The notes under the pieces are model-generated. The model made no database searches. It worked only from the letters and a program-made list of their open reading frames with translations, and had not been told where the DNA came from. This document shows, one piece after another, positions 36,765 to 48,797 of a DNA stretch of 64,000 nucleotides; position 1 is the first letter of the stretch, and each line of letters starts with the position of its first letter. The DNA lies in NCBI GenBank assembly GCA_947095535.1, contig OX352773.1:24387398-24451397 (forward strand). Direction: 5' to 3'. The position numbers were made by a program, and so were the translations under genes. The DNA comes from Poecilobothrus nobilitatus (taxonomy: Eukaryota > Arthropoda > Insecta > Diptera > Dolichopodidae).

Positions 36765-39551
36765 CATTATTCTACAAAGTTTTAGCTATCTCTTCGTTTT
36801 TCTAACTTAACAGTTACTCATTACTCTTTGATTATCTAAACTTATTTTGGATATCTGTTTAAATTTTTAATTTCTCTTTTTTTCCAATCTGCTTTTTAAA
36901 ATTGTTTGTATTTTTTATGAAAAAAAAAAACATGTTCCAATTTGCGAATCATATCTGTATTATTTTTTTTACTTTAAACTAATGATTATTGAGCTTACAT
37001 TAAGTACTGGTTATACTTAGTACTTTTCGTACCTATACTCTTGTTTATCATTTATTATTTTACTTTTCTTCTTAAACTGATGTTAGATGCTACTTACATT
37101 CAAATTTAATTCTATAGATGAAGATTTTGAGTTTTTTGATGAAACATTTCTATATATGTTATTTATATAATGATACAATAAAAATGCATCGTGCTATTGA
37201 TACAATACAAGAATGTTACAAAAAAAAAAAAATAAAGAAAAAATTAAAAACGGTATTTGTTGTAACGGTGTGAAATAAATTTGAATATATGTTTTGATTA
37301 AAAATAACAAAAAAAAAAAAAAATTATTCTATTTTGTAAGTGAATTTTAATTGAAATAAGAATAAAATGTATCTTTAGATGTATAATCTTCAATAAATGT
37401 TTAAGCTTGTAAATGCAAATTTTTAACTGATAATTAAAGTTATTCATTCTATTTTACAGTTTTAATGTTGCGTAATTTACTATTTACTTATCTACATGTT
37501 ATATATTATTATATGTATGTATGTATGTATGTACTTATATTTAATAAGTGTATTCGTTTATTTTTTGTTCTTTGTAAAATAAATTCTATGTTTAACATTG
37601 TATTAGCGTTTTTAATAATTTTCAGTTAACTATATAAAATAGATTTTATTAATTATTTTTATATTCAATTAAAATAAAAAAAAAATACATACTGCATGTT
37701 TTAAATACAAACTAAATATATGTTTAATGGTTTTAACATGAATTTGATTTTTACAATCAACTAATGGAAATAAATATTCAAATAATGGTTTGATTTAAAA
37801 AAAAAACAAAAATTAAGGAAATAATTAAAAATTTCAATAGAAAATATAAAGATTATTTTTTTTTTTAAATTTTAATAATTAAAATAATTTTATAAGGAAT
37901 TGGTTTTTTTAAAAATGATTTCAATGCTAATGGAAAAAATATGTTTCTCTATTCAGATTTTTCATGTTTTTTTCTTTTTTCTGTTGTAAAGATTTCATGG
38001 TCTTTGAATATTTAAAAAAAAAAACAAAAAACTATAATTATTTAAAATATTGACTTTAAAAAATGGAATTACATTCAAAAATCATCAAACGGAATAAGTT
38101 TATATGAATTTAAAATGAATTTAATTTTGATGTTTGTTACAAATTTATCAACGCTCGCTTTATCAATGCGTTTTTTCCAAATTTATGTAATGTAAAGGTT
38201 TAATGGTCATATCTTAAATATTAACAATTATCATGTCTATATACAGTCTGATCAGAGACATGTTTATTTAGAATTATTTCTACATTTTTATAATCCTGTT
38301 TATTTCAAATGAAAAGGCAGAAATGCTTCATTCTTAATATGCTTCAAATCTTCAAGAAAACTAAATTTTAATTATTAAATTTTAAGATTCAACTAAGTTT
38401 ATTAGTAGTCGACTGTTTCATCCTTTATTATAATTAATTTGTTGAATTCCTATATAATATATTTGTTGGACTTCTAATTTTCCTATATTATTTTATTATC
38501 ATGTATACGTATATTTAAAATAATTTCGACAAATTTTTAATTAAGTATTTAATCACGTATATACAAAAACAAAACTTAGAGAATATATAAAAAAACATAT
38601 AAAATACATATAAAATACATATATGTAACATATAACACGTTGTCTGAATTTATATTAGATTAGATTATGAAATTTTGTTCAAAACAAAAACCTTTTTAAT
38701 TTCTTTCTACAATATTACCAAACCCATAAGTTGACTTAAGTTCTTAAGTTGACAAAATATAAAAAATCATTTGTATAACGATCTTTGGAAAATAAAATTT
38801 GACCATAGATCTTAAAGTGTCAAAGTGTTCTTAAGTGTGACACTGATTTTTATGAAAAGATTAGAGCAAAAAAAAAAATAAAAGTTTGTATTAAAAAATA
38901 ATGTTTAAAAAAAATTAAATTAATTTCATCTAGTAAACCGATTAAGAAAATCTTTTCATCATTATTTTCTACATTTTTTCCAAATATATGAAAGAGTAAC
39001 TAAAGTAATTTATAATGAAGATAAAATCATAAATACAGATATCTTCAGTTTTATATTACATAAAATACCACTATTTTAATTGTCATATTTTTTACCATAG
39101 AACATTTTTTTTATCCATATACCATTACCATAAGAAAACGAATTGAGTATAGAGCCAAATAGTAAATCTTAAGATATTATTATTGTTATTAATAGGAGGG
39201 TTGTTGTCCTTATCGAACTATTATCGAATTAGTGGTTTACTGAGTATTTCGTTTTCTAATGGTTTGAATAGAGTATTAGACAATACTTAATCGGAGTTTC
39301 AATTTAATGTAAAAGTTATTGCAAAATTTAAATTGCAACTGTAATGTGAGCCCGGATCTTTTCGGCAAAAAAAGTCTTATAAAAACAAAAAAGTGTAAGA
39401 TATTTTTGTTTGTTTTCAATTGACGTGATTTAATTTCAGACTTCCAAAAAGACTCTATACATTTAATATAAAAGAAAACTAAACTACTAACATTTAATAT
39501 ACTAAGTTGAGTTATCAAATATCTCTAATGAATATCTAAAAATTTTTTGAC

Positions 39552-39895
39552 TAATGGTGTAGTGGTTAAATCCAATCGAAAATTCTTGAGTTTAAACCGG
39601 TCCGATAACACAATATCCGAATATTACCAATTTATATATAGTAGTAGTTTCTGTCGTAATAATTAATATCGTGTTATAAAATAAATTAAAAATAAACAAT
39701 TCAAGTATAAGATAATATATGGCTCTTAAATATGATAGATATATATATATGTATATATATATATATGTGTGTTTCATAATCTTGTACAATATAGCTACAG
39801 CTGAGCAATCAATAGCTTAGTGGAAATAATGATTAAAAAGAAATTGAAGCTTAATTAGCTATGAATAATAAGCGACTTGGATATCCTATGCTATT
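39552..39895 (+). mobile_element. tRNA-derived SINE, copy A (diverged)
   Basis: The head carries an A-box-like TGGTGTAGTGGTTAA and, about 35 bases later, a B-box-like GAGTTTAAACCGG, the internal RNA polymerase III promoter of a tRNA. An AT-rich middle containing an AT microsatellite (39739-39766) is followed by a tail with CTTGTACAATATAGCTACAG, GCTTAGTGGAAATAATGATT, GAAGCTTAA, ATGAATAATAA and ATCCTATGCT. Each of these also occurs, in the same order and strand, in copy B at 48.4-48.8 kb. The poly(A) end is missing and substitutions are many, so this copy is older. The 65-codon minus-strand ORF over its middle is not a gene. Confidence 0.7.
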
Positions 39896-42800
39896 TAATA
39901 TGCATATTTAATTTGTCGTAAAGAGGCAACATTATGCCATACTGGCTTTTCTAAAAGTATCTCAATGAATAGTTTCATCAAAATTTTGAGAATATTTTAT
40001 TTATATTAAAATATAGTTATTCTTTTAGAAAACTAGCCAATTAATTTAAGTGATTTTTTAGACGTTTTGTCAAATGAACATCTAATACTTTAGTTCTATT
40101 CACTTGAATTTATTTGATTATAAAGAAGTTATCATAATTAATCAGAAATGTTTTAAACCATCATCCTGCAATTTAAAGATAAAAATTCATTTTTTTTTTT
40201 TCAAAATTTTTAAATTTATTTAAATTATTTTAAAGGAAAGAAAATTTTTAAATTTAATAAAAAAAAAACATTAATGCATTCATTTTTCTTGAGAAATTTT
40301 CTTGTTAGTTCAACAAGTTGGATTAAATTGTGTTTGTTGTATTAAGTTAAGTTTAAAACAACCATGATACCTATTAAAATTATTTTTTTTTTTTAAATTT
40401 ATTACGCATAAAAAGATCATGTAACGGAGATAATATGTTTGTTTTATTCCATTATAAGTATTTTTTTATTATTTTTATTTATAAATTCATAAAAATTCAT
40501 AAAAAAATGCATGAAATTTTTATTATTATTTATTTTTATTTTTCATCTTTTAATTTTTTTTATTTTTTAGTTTCTTGTGCAAAAATTTTGAAATTCAATC
40601 TTATTGCGAAGATCTAAGGTAAAATACTAAAAAAAAAAAAAAAAAAATGTTTTCTTGTTTTACATGACAGAATGAAGTTCGTTATGTGAAATGTATCGGT
40701 TTGGAAACGCGTGGTTCAAAAAAAAAACCACTTATTGGCGTTCATGCAATTTATTTTTACTTTTTTTTTCCTCAGATTTTCATTTAAATTTCTTTTTGTT
40801 TTTTTTGTTTTTTTCTTTTGTGGTTTAAAAAGTCATGGGGCGATCTATATTAATTTAAAGGATGGATATTCAAAATATATATTGATCTGTGATAACGTTG
40901 TCAAAATCATAACGTTTGAATTCATTTTACAAAAAAAAAAATCATATGTAGTTGATGACATATTATGTCCTGCCTAATACGAAGTTGAAAACTCATCAGG
41001 ATACATTTTAGTCAATTGTGCCTATGCACAGGTATACTGTATAGAAAAAAATAAAACTGTAATACAACTTTTAAATAGAGAATACGGGTATATCCTTCTA
41101 TTATTACATAATAAATGTGTTTAGATTTAGATTCTGTTACCGAGAAATTTTTTATATACATATATTTTTTGTATAAATGTATGTGATAAATCAATTAAAA
41201 CATTTCTATAAAATGCTATACCTAATTAAAAAACTCCAAAGTAAATATTTTTTACAATGGAAGCCTAACATATTTGCAAACATTAAATAAATTAAGAATA
41301 AAGTGGATATCGGTAGAAGAATTATTACATATGTATCATTTCTACACAAGGAGAACTGGTTCAAAGACCCATACAAGTACTAAAGAAATAACTAAAACAA
41401 TTTTGAAAAAATTCCCAAATAAATATTGAAGAATTAAATTTTTGTAGTTTCTATATGTATAATTAAAACACAATCCTTGTGATTCGCGCAAAATTGTGTA
41501 CATAAGGATTTTTTTTTTCCATTGAGTTTTGAGATAATTTTGTCTGATTTTTGACAGCATGATCATATGAAGACATATAAGATGGTTCAGTTGTTCGGAA
41601 TATTTTTGCAAAATTTCGAGTTTGTTAAACTGATCGTTGCAGAATGCAGCATATATTGGTAAGATATCTACCATTATTCTATATAACTCACAAAGGTGTT
41701 TAATTTAAAAAGATTCACAGTTATTTTGAGTTTATAGAAGTTTCATTTACTTTTTATAGTTCTGTGAACTGTAGACTTTTGCACAGAAAATTTTTTTGAC
41801 AAATTCTTTTAATATATTCTTATATATATAATTATTTAAAAATGTTATACTGAAATCAATATATTACTTGGGTTCACTTTAGCTTCTGATTTAGAGAAAA
41901 ATACCAGATAATTTGTCCCACTTAACCTGATGGTAACAAGTATGGTTTCAGAACATATATCGTTTCCTTCAATTTCAGTAAACCCTATAATATGTAACTC
42001 TGTAATTGATTTAAAAGATTATTTTAAGTTTTCAAATTTCCGTTTTATCTTTGAAATTAAATAAACTATTCATTATTTTATATAAACGATTTATAAAACT
42101 TAAATCTTAAGAATAGTTATAATAAAATATACTCATAGAAATATGTGCAAATTATTTTTATTAAAAATACAGACGTTTAAAATTTAATTTTCTCTTTTTA
42201 AAAAACAATCAAAAAAAAAAAACAAAAACAGAAAAATAATTTTTCCAATAAAAATAGTTAAATTTATGTTTTAACTCTTTTTTATTTACATATTTGTAAT
42301 GTTTCTTTCTAAACTTTACTATGGTTTGAAAGGTGTGGTAAGATTTTCTTATGAATATTTTAATTTTTTTTTTTTTTGTTTTCTTAAATAATTGTGTGGT
42401 TTTTTTTTAGGGTTTAACTTAGGTTTGAATTGGAAAATAAAAAAGATTAAAAAAACAATTTTTAAAGGTGAAATTATTTGAAGGATTCAGTTAAATAAAA
42501 AAAAAAGAAAATTAATTTTTTTATTTTAAAATTTTTAACTTTTGTAGACAAATAACCTGTAAGCGATTGATTACTTCTTCCTCTTAAAGACCTGGTTTAT
42601 TTATTATTCATTTTAAAGTTTTTCGTTATATCGAGTTTGCTATATTTTGTAGGTGCTGTTGATTTTTTAACGGATTTCAATAGTTCAGTTTTTTTTATAA
42701 ATATTAATTAGTTTTATTTTATATTTTTTTTTTTAATTTTTTGTTTTTTCGTTTCAATGGAAGAAGATGTCTTTGAAGTTGAATGTGGGTAGAAAATTAA

Positions 42801-44904
42801 ATATTAATTTTAATTATTGTTATTTAAATTATAAATATAATTATTATTCAAAAATATATTAATTATTATTTGAGAGAATTGTTTAACAGAATTAAATTAA
42901 TATTGAAGAAAATTGATTATTTATCCGCTTACAAATTAAATGTATTCAATATTTAAGTGATTTTAGACTTAATTGGTTCAAGTTTAATCTCAATCTTATA
43001 TGATTTAGTCAGTTTCACCTCAAATTTTTTTAAAAATTTTACAGATGTTTATATGTTTATAATCTGAGTTTTGATTGTAAATTATAAAAATATTTAATAA
43101 ACATTTAATGTAATGTCTTTGAAAAAAAATTATTAAAATTAGATCAATTTAAGACTAAAGATTATATTTTAACAAAGCTTAAAACTATACATTTAATTTT
43201 TTCCTCTATATTCCTGCATTTTTAGTGAATGAAAAATTGAATGGTAGATATCTACCCTATAATTATGCTAATGTTATATAATATTATGCTAATAAACATA
43301 AATAATATAAAAGGTTTATTAAATTAAACGATCGTTATAGCTTTCAGTTCAATTTTTTTTTGATAAGAACAACTATAATAAGAAAAAGAAAAGGAATCAA
43401 CAAACAGCTATTAATTAAAGTTTATTTATTGTTCTAAAAGAAAGTGATTATAGATTTTGGGTTTTGTACTAAAAAAAAGTTAAAAAGAATTAAATAAATT
43501 AAATACCATCATTCCATCCATTATTGGTTTCATATTCTTTTTTTTTGTTCAAAATTCTGATGTTGATGCTATGCGGAAGCACCTGAAGTAAATACATATA
43601 CAATATTAACTTTAACAATTGGCTTGAAATGATTGAACATACAGCGCATCAAATTTTTTTTCCTAACCTCGTTAGTAAATTATATATTTATTTAAAAAAA
43701 AAAAAGGTATAAGCATTATGACATTGTTATCAAGTTCATATTGTTAGTCATAGTATTGATTTGACGTAGTAATAAAAAACATAAAAGAATTGTTTCATTA
43801 GTTTTACTTATTGATAGGAAATTAGGCGGATGTGTGTCAAAGCTTCGGAGTAGAATACTATAGAAAAATATGGAAATAAAATCTTTTTTGAGGGATTTAA
43901 ATTGTATTATATTTAACGGTAATATAATATTATAACTTAAATCACTCATGTTAGTTTATGGACTAGAAATACATTCCACTTTTAATAGTAATCATCATTT
44001 GATACTTTACAAATTCTAAAACATTAAAAGATTATATTTGACATATGACATATGAAAAAATTATTAAATTTTTGGAAGCAGAACTAATTTAAAAAATTTC
44101 CTTAAACATCATGCAGGTAACTGAATTAAATCTGATGGATATGTAATTTTATTTAGTTTTGTATAGAACTTGTAATCAATCGAATAGTCCAAAAATTACG
44201 TTAACTTTTAATTATTTTGAATTTTCAGAGAACATTGTTTAAGAAATATAAACTTAAAGTTTTGAAACTAAAGGAGGAATTTCACATCTTCTAATTCATA
44301 AATAATTTTCCGCCTTTAACGAATATTATTTTTCTTTTTTATATCGCTTATAAAAACATTCGAACATTTTGATATCAAATCAAAGTTAAAGTGAATTTTT
44401 CCCTTTGTAAATTCTAATTTTCTAAAACAAATGGTAGGTGAATTATTACTGAAATTATTGTGAACGACTAAGTGAATCAAGGGTATCTGATGTGATTCAT
44501 TTAATAATTAATTATAACAGATTTAAACAAAAAATTTGCCTTTTACACTTATAAATAATACTAAGCAAATAAAAATTTAATTATTACTAATTAATGTCCT
44601 ACAGTTGTCCTTTTTTTGAAACATGAATTTTACTCTTATTTATAAAAACCATATTCTAAGTTAAAAAGTTTCTATAAGTTTCAAACAAAAATTTCTTTTA
44701 TTTTTTAAACATCAACAAATAACTAAATCCAACCAACTGTTATCCATCCAAAATGATGATGCGACTTGATTTTTATTTAACAAAGGCTTAAAAAATTGAA
44801 TTTTCAAAAAAAAAAAAAAAAAAATACAACAATAAAAAACATAATAAAATTATTTCTAGATTATTATTTTTATATAATTTTTTTTTTTTCTTATTTTTAA
44901 CCAG
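39896..44904. other. Noncoding A+T-rich stretch between SINE copy A and the zinc-finger-like exon
   Basis: Mostly A/T homopolymers. The 88- and 110-codon frames at 40711-40977 and 41342-41674 show no domain and look like chance. Two short splice-bounded frames (40571-40618 plus; 43499-43582 minus) are discussed elsewhere. Nothing else is recognisable. Confidence 0.45.
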
Positions 44905-44978
44905 GAACTCTATCCGATTTACGTGATCATTTAAAATTTTACCACGAAACTATTAAAAAAAAAAAAACTGTGTTTTAA
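44905..44978 (+). CDS. Candidate terminal exon encoding the second half of a C2H2 zinc finger
   Basis: A strong acceptor (a run of T, then CTTATTTTTAACCAG) precedes GA ACT CTA TCC GAT..., giving TLSDLRDHLKFYHETI, four Lys, Thr-Val-Phe and a TAA stop at 44976-44978. An in-frame TAA lies just upstream of the acceptor, so translation needs splicing in phase 1. L-x2-H-x4-H with five residues before the Leu is the helix half of a C2H2 finger. The preceding exon should then end with a Cys-x2-Cys-x3-Phe half, the intron splitting a Gly or Arg codon. I could not find that exon in the window. Short alternative terminal exons with fingers are common in insect BTB-zinc-finger genes (knowledge). A chance match remains possible given 24 codons and a 13-A run. 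Confidence 0.35.
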
Positions 44979-47900
44979 AACTATTTCAAAGGTAATTTTA
45001 TAAAGGTTCTTTAAAATGAGAAAAAGAGATAGATATATTTATTTAAACAAAAAAAAAAAAAAAATTATTGTTGCAAGACGAATCTAATATCAATTGGTAC
45101 AAACCAGCAATAATAGTAATAAAAACAACAACAATAACAACAACAATTATATAAAGTACGTGCCTATACACAATAAAATCACTATTATAAATAACTATAT
45201 GTACCTATGTACTAAATCTATTGTATATGTACTCGTATATCCGAGTCGAATTTAGTAAAAAAAAAAAAATAATCGCAGTAAAATTTTTTTTTTTCTTTCA
45301 TCATATTGTTGTCTTTTGTTATTATTGTATAAAGATGTGTATGTCGATGATGCTAGAGTTTGAAAAACGAAAAAAAAAAAAAAAAAAACAACTAAAAGTT
45401 GGGATAGAAGTTGGGATAAAAGATTAGCCTAAAGGAAAAGATGTGAAAATTGCTTTTAACTTAGATTCCAAAAAAGAAAAAAAAAAAAAACAACTGAATA
45501 TTTTTGTAAATATGTGTGTGTATGGAAAACATTGAATTTTTCATTTTAACTTGAAAAATTGAAGGTTTGGTAGTATCCGTCCATGATGATTTGCTATGAT
45601 TGCCAGGTTTCGTTTTATTTTATTTTTAATTTTTTTTTTTTATTGTGTTGCTTTTTTCTATTCTGTTCAAAAAGCGGGATGAATCTTTTAAAGTTTTCAT
45701 TTTGAATTCTTTTTTATTTTTTTTTTTTCGTTTTTATTTTTATGTTGAAGAAACATGAATTTTTTTTTTTTTTGAATTTTTTTGAAATTAAAAAGAACCT
45801 TAAATGTCAGTTAAAGAATAAATACAGAGTACTGTCCGGTATGCTTTTTTTTTATTTGCTGTTATTATAACTATTATTTGTTTCTTGAAGAAATGATGTA
45901 GAAAACATTAAATTCGTTTGTTGTCTGTTTTCTTAAATAAAAGAAAAACAAAAAATTAAAAGCAGAATCAAAAGTTTGAAAAATTAAGGAAAAAGAAAAA
46001 TAATAATAATACTTAAAAAACAAAAAAAAAAAAAAATCAAAAAGAACAAGTTCTTCATATAAAAATAACCACAAAAAAAAAACTTAAGAACTATGGATAT
46101 ATTTTTCTTTTTATTTAAGAATAAGAACTTAAATTTTTTATAATAATAGTTATAACCATGTATTTTATATTATGTTGCAATATAATATATAATGTATAGT
46201 AGAAAAATTCGTTGCAATTCTTTAACTTCAATACAATATTGAAAGATTGAAGGCTGAACTTTTATTTGGTTGTTCTGTTCTTTTTAGTAGAACAAAACTA
46301 TACTCCTCTTGTCTTTCTCATATTATGTAAGTATATACTTTTACATTTTTTATAGTTGAATTTATATAGGTACAAATATTATTATATAGTTGATAACTAT
46401 TTCTTTATATGGAAATCTTAAAACGACTTTTTTTTAGATGTTAAGTCATCTTAACTTAATCCCAGCTTTCGCTCGTTTTTAAATGTTTACAATATCTTAA
46501 TATTCCTGCATTATTCTTTTCAATCTAAATATGTGAATCGAAATTTTGATCAGGCATCTGTTAAGTCTTTTAAGGATAATCAATTCGAAAGTTTTATCTA
46601 AATTCTTTTTCTATTGAGCTTCTATGTTCAAGATCCTATTAACGGTTTAGCTTTCTTTTTACGTTTCAAATTATTTTATCTTTTTTTATTTAAGCCAACC
46701 TTTACAGTTTTATATTGCTTTTCGTATTTAAATTAGTTATTTAGTTCTATATACTCAATATCTCAAGATTTTCCACACAAATTATTACTAAAAATCGTTT
46801 ATAGGTCTGGCTGAAAAACTTTCTTTCCAGCTGTCCAAACAGATTAACGATTAAAATACATAATATCGTTTAAAATTATCAAGGTAGAATATACAAATTT
46901 TAGAAAAATTCAAGTTATGAAGAACTCAGACATATAACTATAGATACATAATTCAACATATTGTTTTATGAAGTAGATTTAAAGGGGCTATAAACATCGA
47001 AATATATTTAAAATTTTAAAATTTGTGATTATGAGTATATATATACACTATCACAATACTATCCTTACCTTTAGTACACGAAAAAAATACCAAAAAAAAA
47101 AAGCAAAAGAAATGTTGAAAAATAGGATTGAACCGCATTCAAAACTTTATTGTATTTATATTTTCGTTTCAAATAATATCCGAGAGATATAATTTTTCAT
47201 TGTTTTATTGTATTTGTTATATAAAATTATGAACATAAATTGTCATAAATGATTAAACATTTTTTTTTATTTTTTTTTTTTTGAATTCCATTTAAATTGA
47301 AAATAAAGAATTAAAAAAAAAAAAGAAAACAAACAAATAAAAAAAATATTTAAATAGTATTTGAATATAAATATAGTGATATTCTTGAACTTATTATATT
47401 GATAAGATTCTATCTTTTGTAAATAATATATATATGTAAAAGGAAAAATAAAATTGAATATTTTTAGTGAACATATGATTTTTATTAAATTTCAGATCAG
47501 TTAAAAATTTCAGATCAGGTTAAAAAAATTTCAAAAACAAAATGGATTTTTATTTTTGTTATAAAGTTTTCAAATTTCAATAATTTCAAATTGTTGTTAA
47601 ATAATTTTACTTTATATACTTGACTTAAGCCTGAAAGAAATGAATTAGTTTTTCTTTTAGAAGTTGTTCACTGTTGTAATTTATAAATAAAAAATAATGT
47701 ACACAATAAACGCAGTGAAGGAAAATTTTAATATGAAATTTAAATACCGATGTATATTATTATTATCGAAATTTAAATACCGAAAAATTTAAATACCGAT
47801 GTATATTATTTTCGTTTAAAAAATATATTATTTACAAGGTTTGTTTTTAGGTTCTAAATTGGCGAACAAATGACTTCTGAATTTCAATAATTTAATCTAT

Positions 47901-48294
47901 AGTGATAATATGAAATACATAATATGTTTTATATTATTTTAGTACGGAACATAATACAAGCAATGTTTTTATTTCTCTAATTTTTGAAAAACCAGAATTA
48001 TCCTTCTAATTTTACATAATGAAGTAAAAATATACCAGGCATTTGTAAAACCAATGGCTCATATTTTCCAAAAGACAATAAACACGTTGAAAATTATACC
48101 AAAATTTGTAATTTTTTTTTTTAGAATTTTATGTATAAAAGAAAAAATAGTTAAAAATCAAAAACATTTCTTCTAACGGTAAATTTAAATGCAAAATTTG
48201 AAAAAAAAAATTATATTAGTTTATATATTGATTTATAAAGTTTTATAAAGAACTTATATACATTTAAAAATTAGGCCTTTTCAAACTTTGAGGG
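44979..48294. other. Noncoding A+T-rich stretch
   Basis: Contains an AAC/AAT microsatellite (45117-45150), many A and T runs (for example 45370-45389, 45756-45772) and a triplicated ATTTAAATACCGATGTATAT-like unit at 47735-47810. No gene is seen. ORFs at 45221-45427 and 45874-46074 are homopolymer-driven. Confidence 0.5.
47735..47810. repeat. Local direct repeats of a 25-bp unit
   Basis: AAATTTAAATACCGATGTAT with the following ATTATT occurs at about 47735 and 47785. A truncated copy ending at ACCG (47768-47783) lies between them. This is a small, recent-looking duplication in noncoding DNA. Confidence 0.65.
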
Positions 48295-48360
48295 TTACTA
48301 GCTTCGTAATGAATGAGGATCCAGCCAATTACTAGCTTCGTAGTGAATGAGAATCGTAAT
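48295..48360. repeat. 34-bp tandem duplication at the 5' edge of SINE copy B
   Basis: TTACTAGCTTCGTAATGAAT at 48295 recurs as TTACTAGCTTCGTAGTGAAT at 48329. The first copy ends in CCAGCCAA, and the same letters occur again directly before the SINE head (48370-48378). The duplication may belong to the element's 5' end or may be a rearranged insertion site. Confidence 0.55.
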
Positions 48361-48375
48361 TGTAATGAATCCAGC

Positions 48376-48797
48376 CAATGGTGTTAAGATACCGGCTATT
48401 CTTACGAAAGGTCTCGGATTCAAACCCCGGCTGGGTCATATAAATAAAAAATAATATAGATTTTTCTTATAATATATAATTAGTATAATATAATTAAATT
48501 AAAAATAAGTATATATATATATATATATATATAATATATCTTACAAATTATAATTAACATCATATTGTAATATATAATAAAATAATAACATATAATTCTT
48601 GTATAAGATAATAGATGGCGTAGAAATAAAAGAAACGTCTTAGTCTTGTACAATAGCTACAGCTGAGAAATCAACGGCTTAGTGAAATTAATGATTCACG
48701 AAACTGAAGCTTAGTCAAATATGAATAATAAATGACTTTGTGGATGTCCTATGCTCCTCATAGAAGTGAGTGAGTGAGCGAAAAAAAAAAAAAAATT
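48376..48797 (+). mobile_element. tRNA-derived SINE, copy B (better preserved, with poly(A) tail)
   Basis: The head has AATGGTGTTAAGATACCGGC (A-box region) and GGTCTCGGATTCAAACCCCG (B-box GGATTCAAACC), then an AT-rich body with a TA microsatellite at about 48508-48533. The tail contains CTTGTACAATAGCTACAGCT, GGCTTAGTGAAATTAATGAT, GAAGCTTAG, ATGAATAATAAATGACTT and GATGTCCTATGCT. It ends in GTGAGTGAGTGAGCG and an A run at 48781-48795. It is collinear with copy A. Pol III box order, length (about 0.4 kb) and A-tail fit a SINE that would depend on a partner LINE for movement. Exact ends and target-site duplications are not certain. Confidence 0.75.

Larger units (their letters stand above)
24042..39540. 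other. Noncoding A+T-rich desert, second part
   Basis: About 15.5 kb with no gene of recognisable identity. Contents listed separately are tandem duplications at 27436-27606, 27808-27890 and 29436-29510, the pogo-like end at 36143 and the minisatellite at 36681. Otherwise it holds A/T homopolymers, an ATGT microsatellite at about 37513-37532 and a short triple repeat of TGACATAGTATTC-like units at 34185-34233. ORFs of 60-80 codons (25238-25429, 28564-28767, 29046-29231, 34787-34996, 35695-36476) show low-complexity composition and no family match that I recognise. Confidence 0.5.

Noticed and set aside
40571..40618. 48-base segment between TTTTTAG and GTAAAATAC
   Set aside because: The donor is weak, the frame is short and composition is like the background. 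Such pairs are expected by chance in T-rich DNA.
41342..41674. 110-codon minus-strand ORF
   Set aside because: It is one of the longest desert ORFs, but it has no recognisable motif, mixed low-complexity composition and no transcript signals.
48376..48440. True tRNA gene
   Set aside because: The A and B boxes are present, but the region does not close into a cloverleaf by eye and is followed by a SINE body, so it is a tRNA-derived element.
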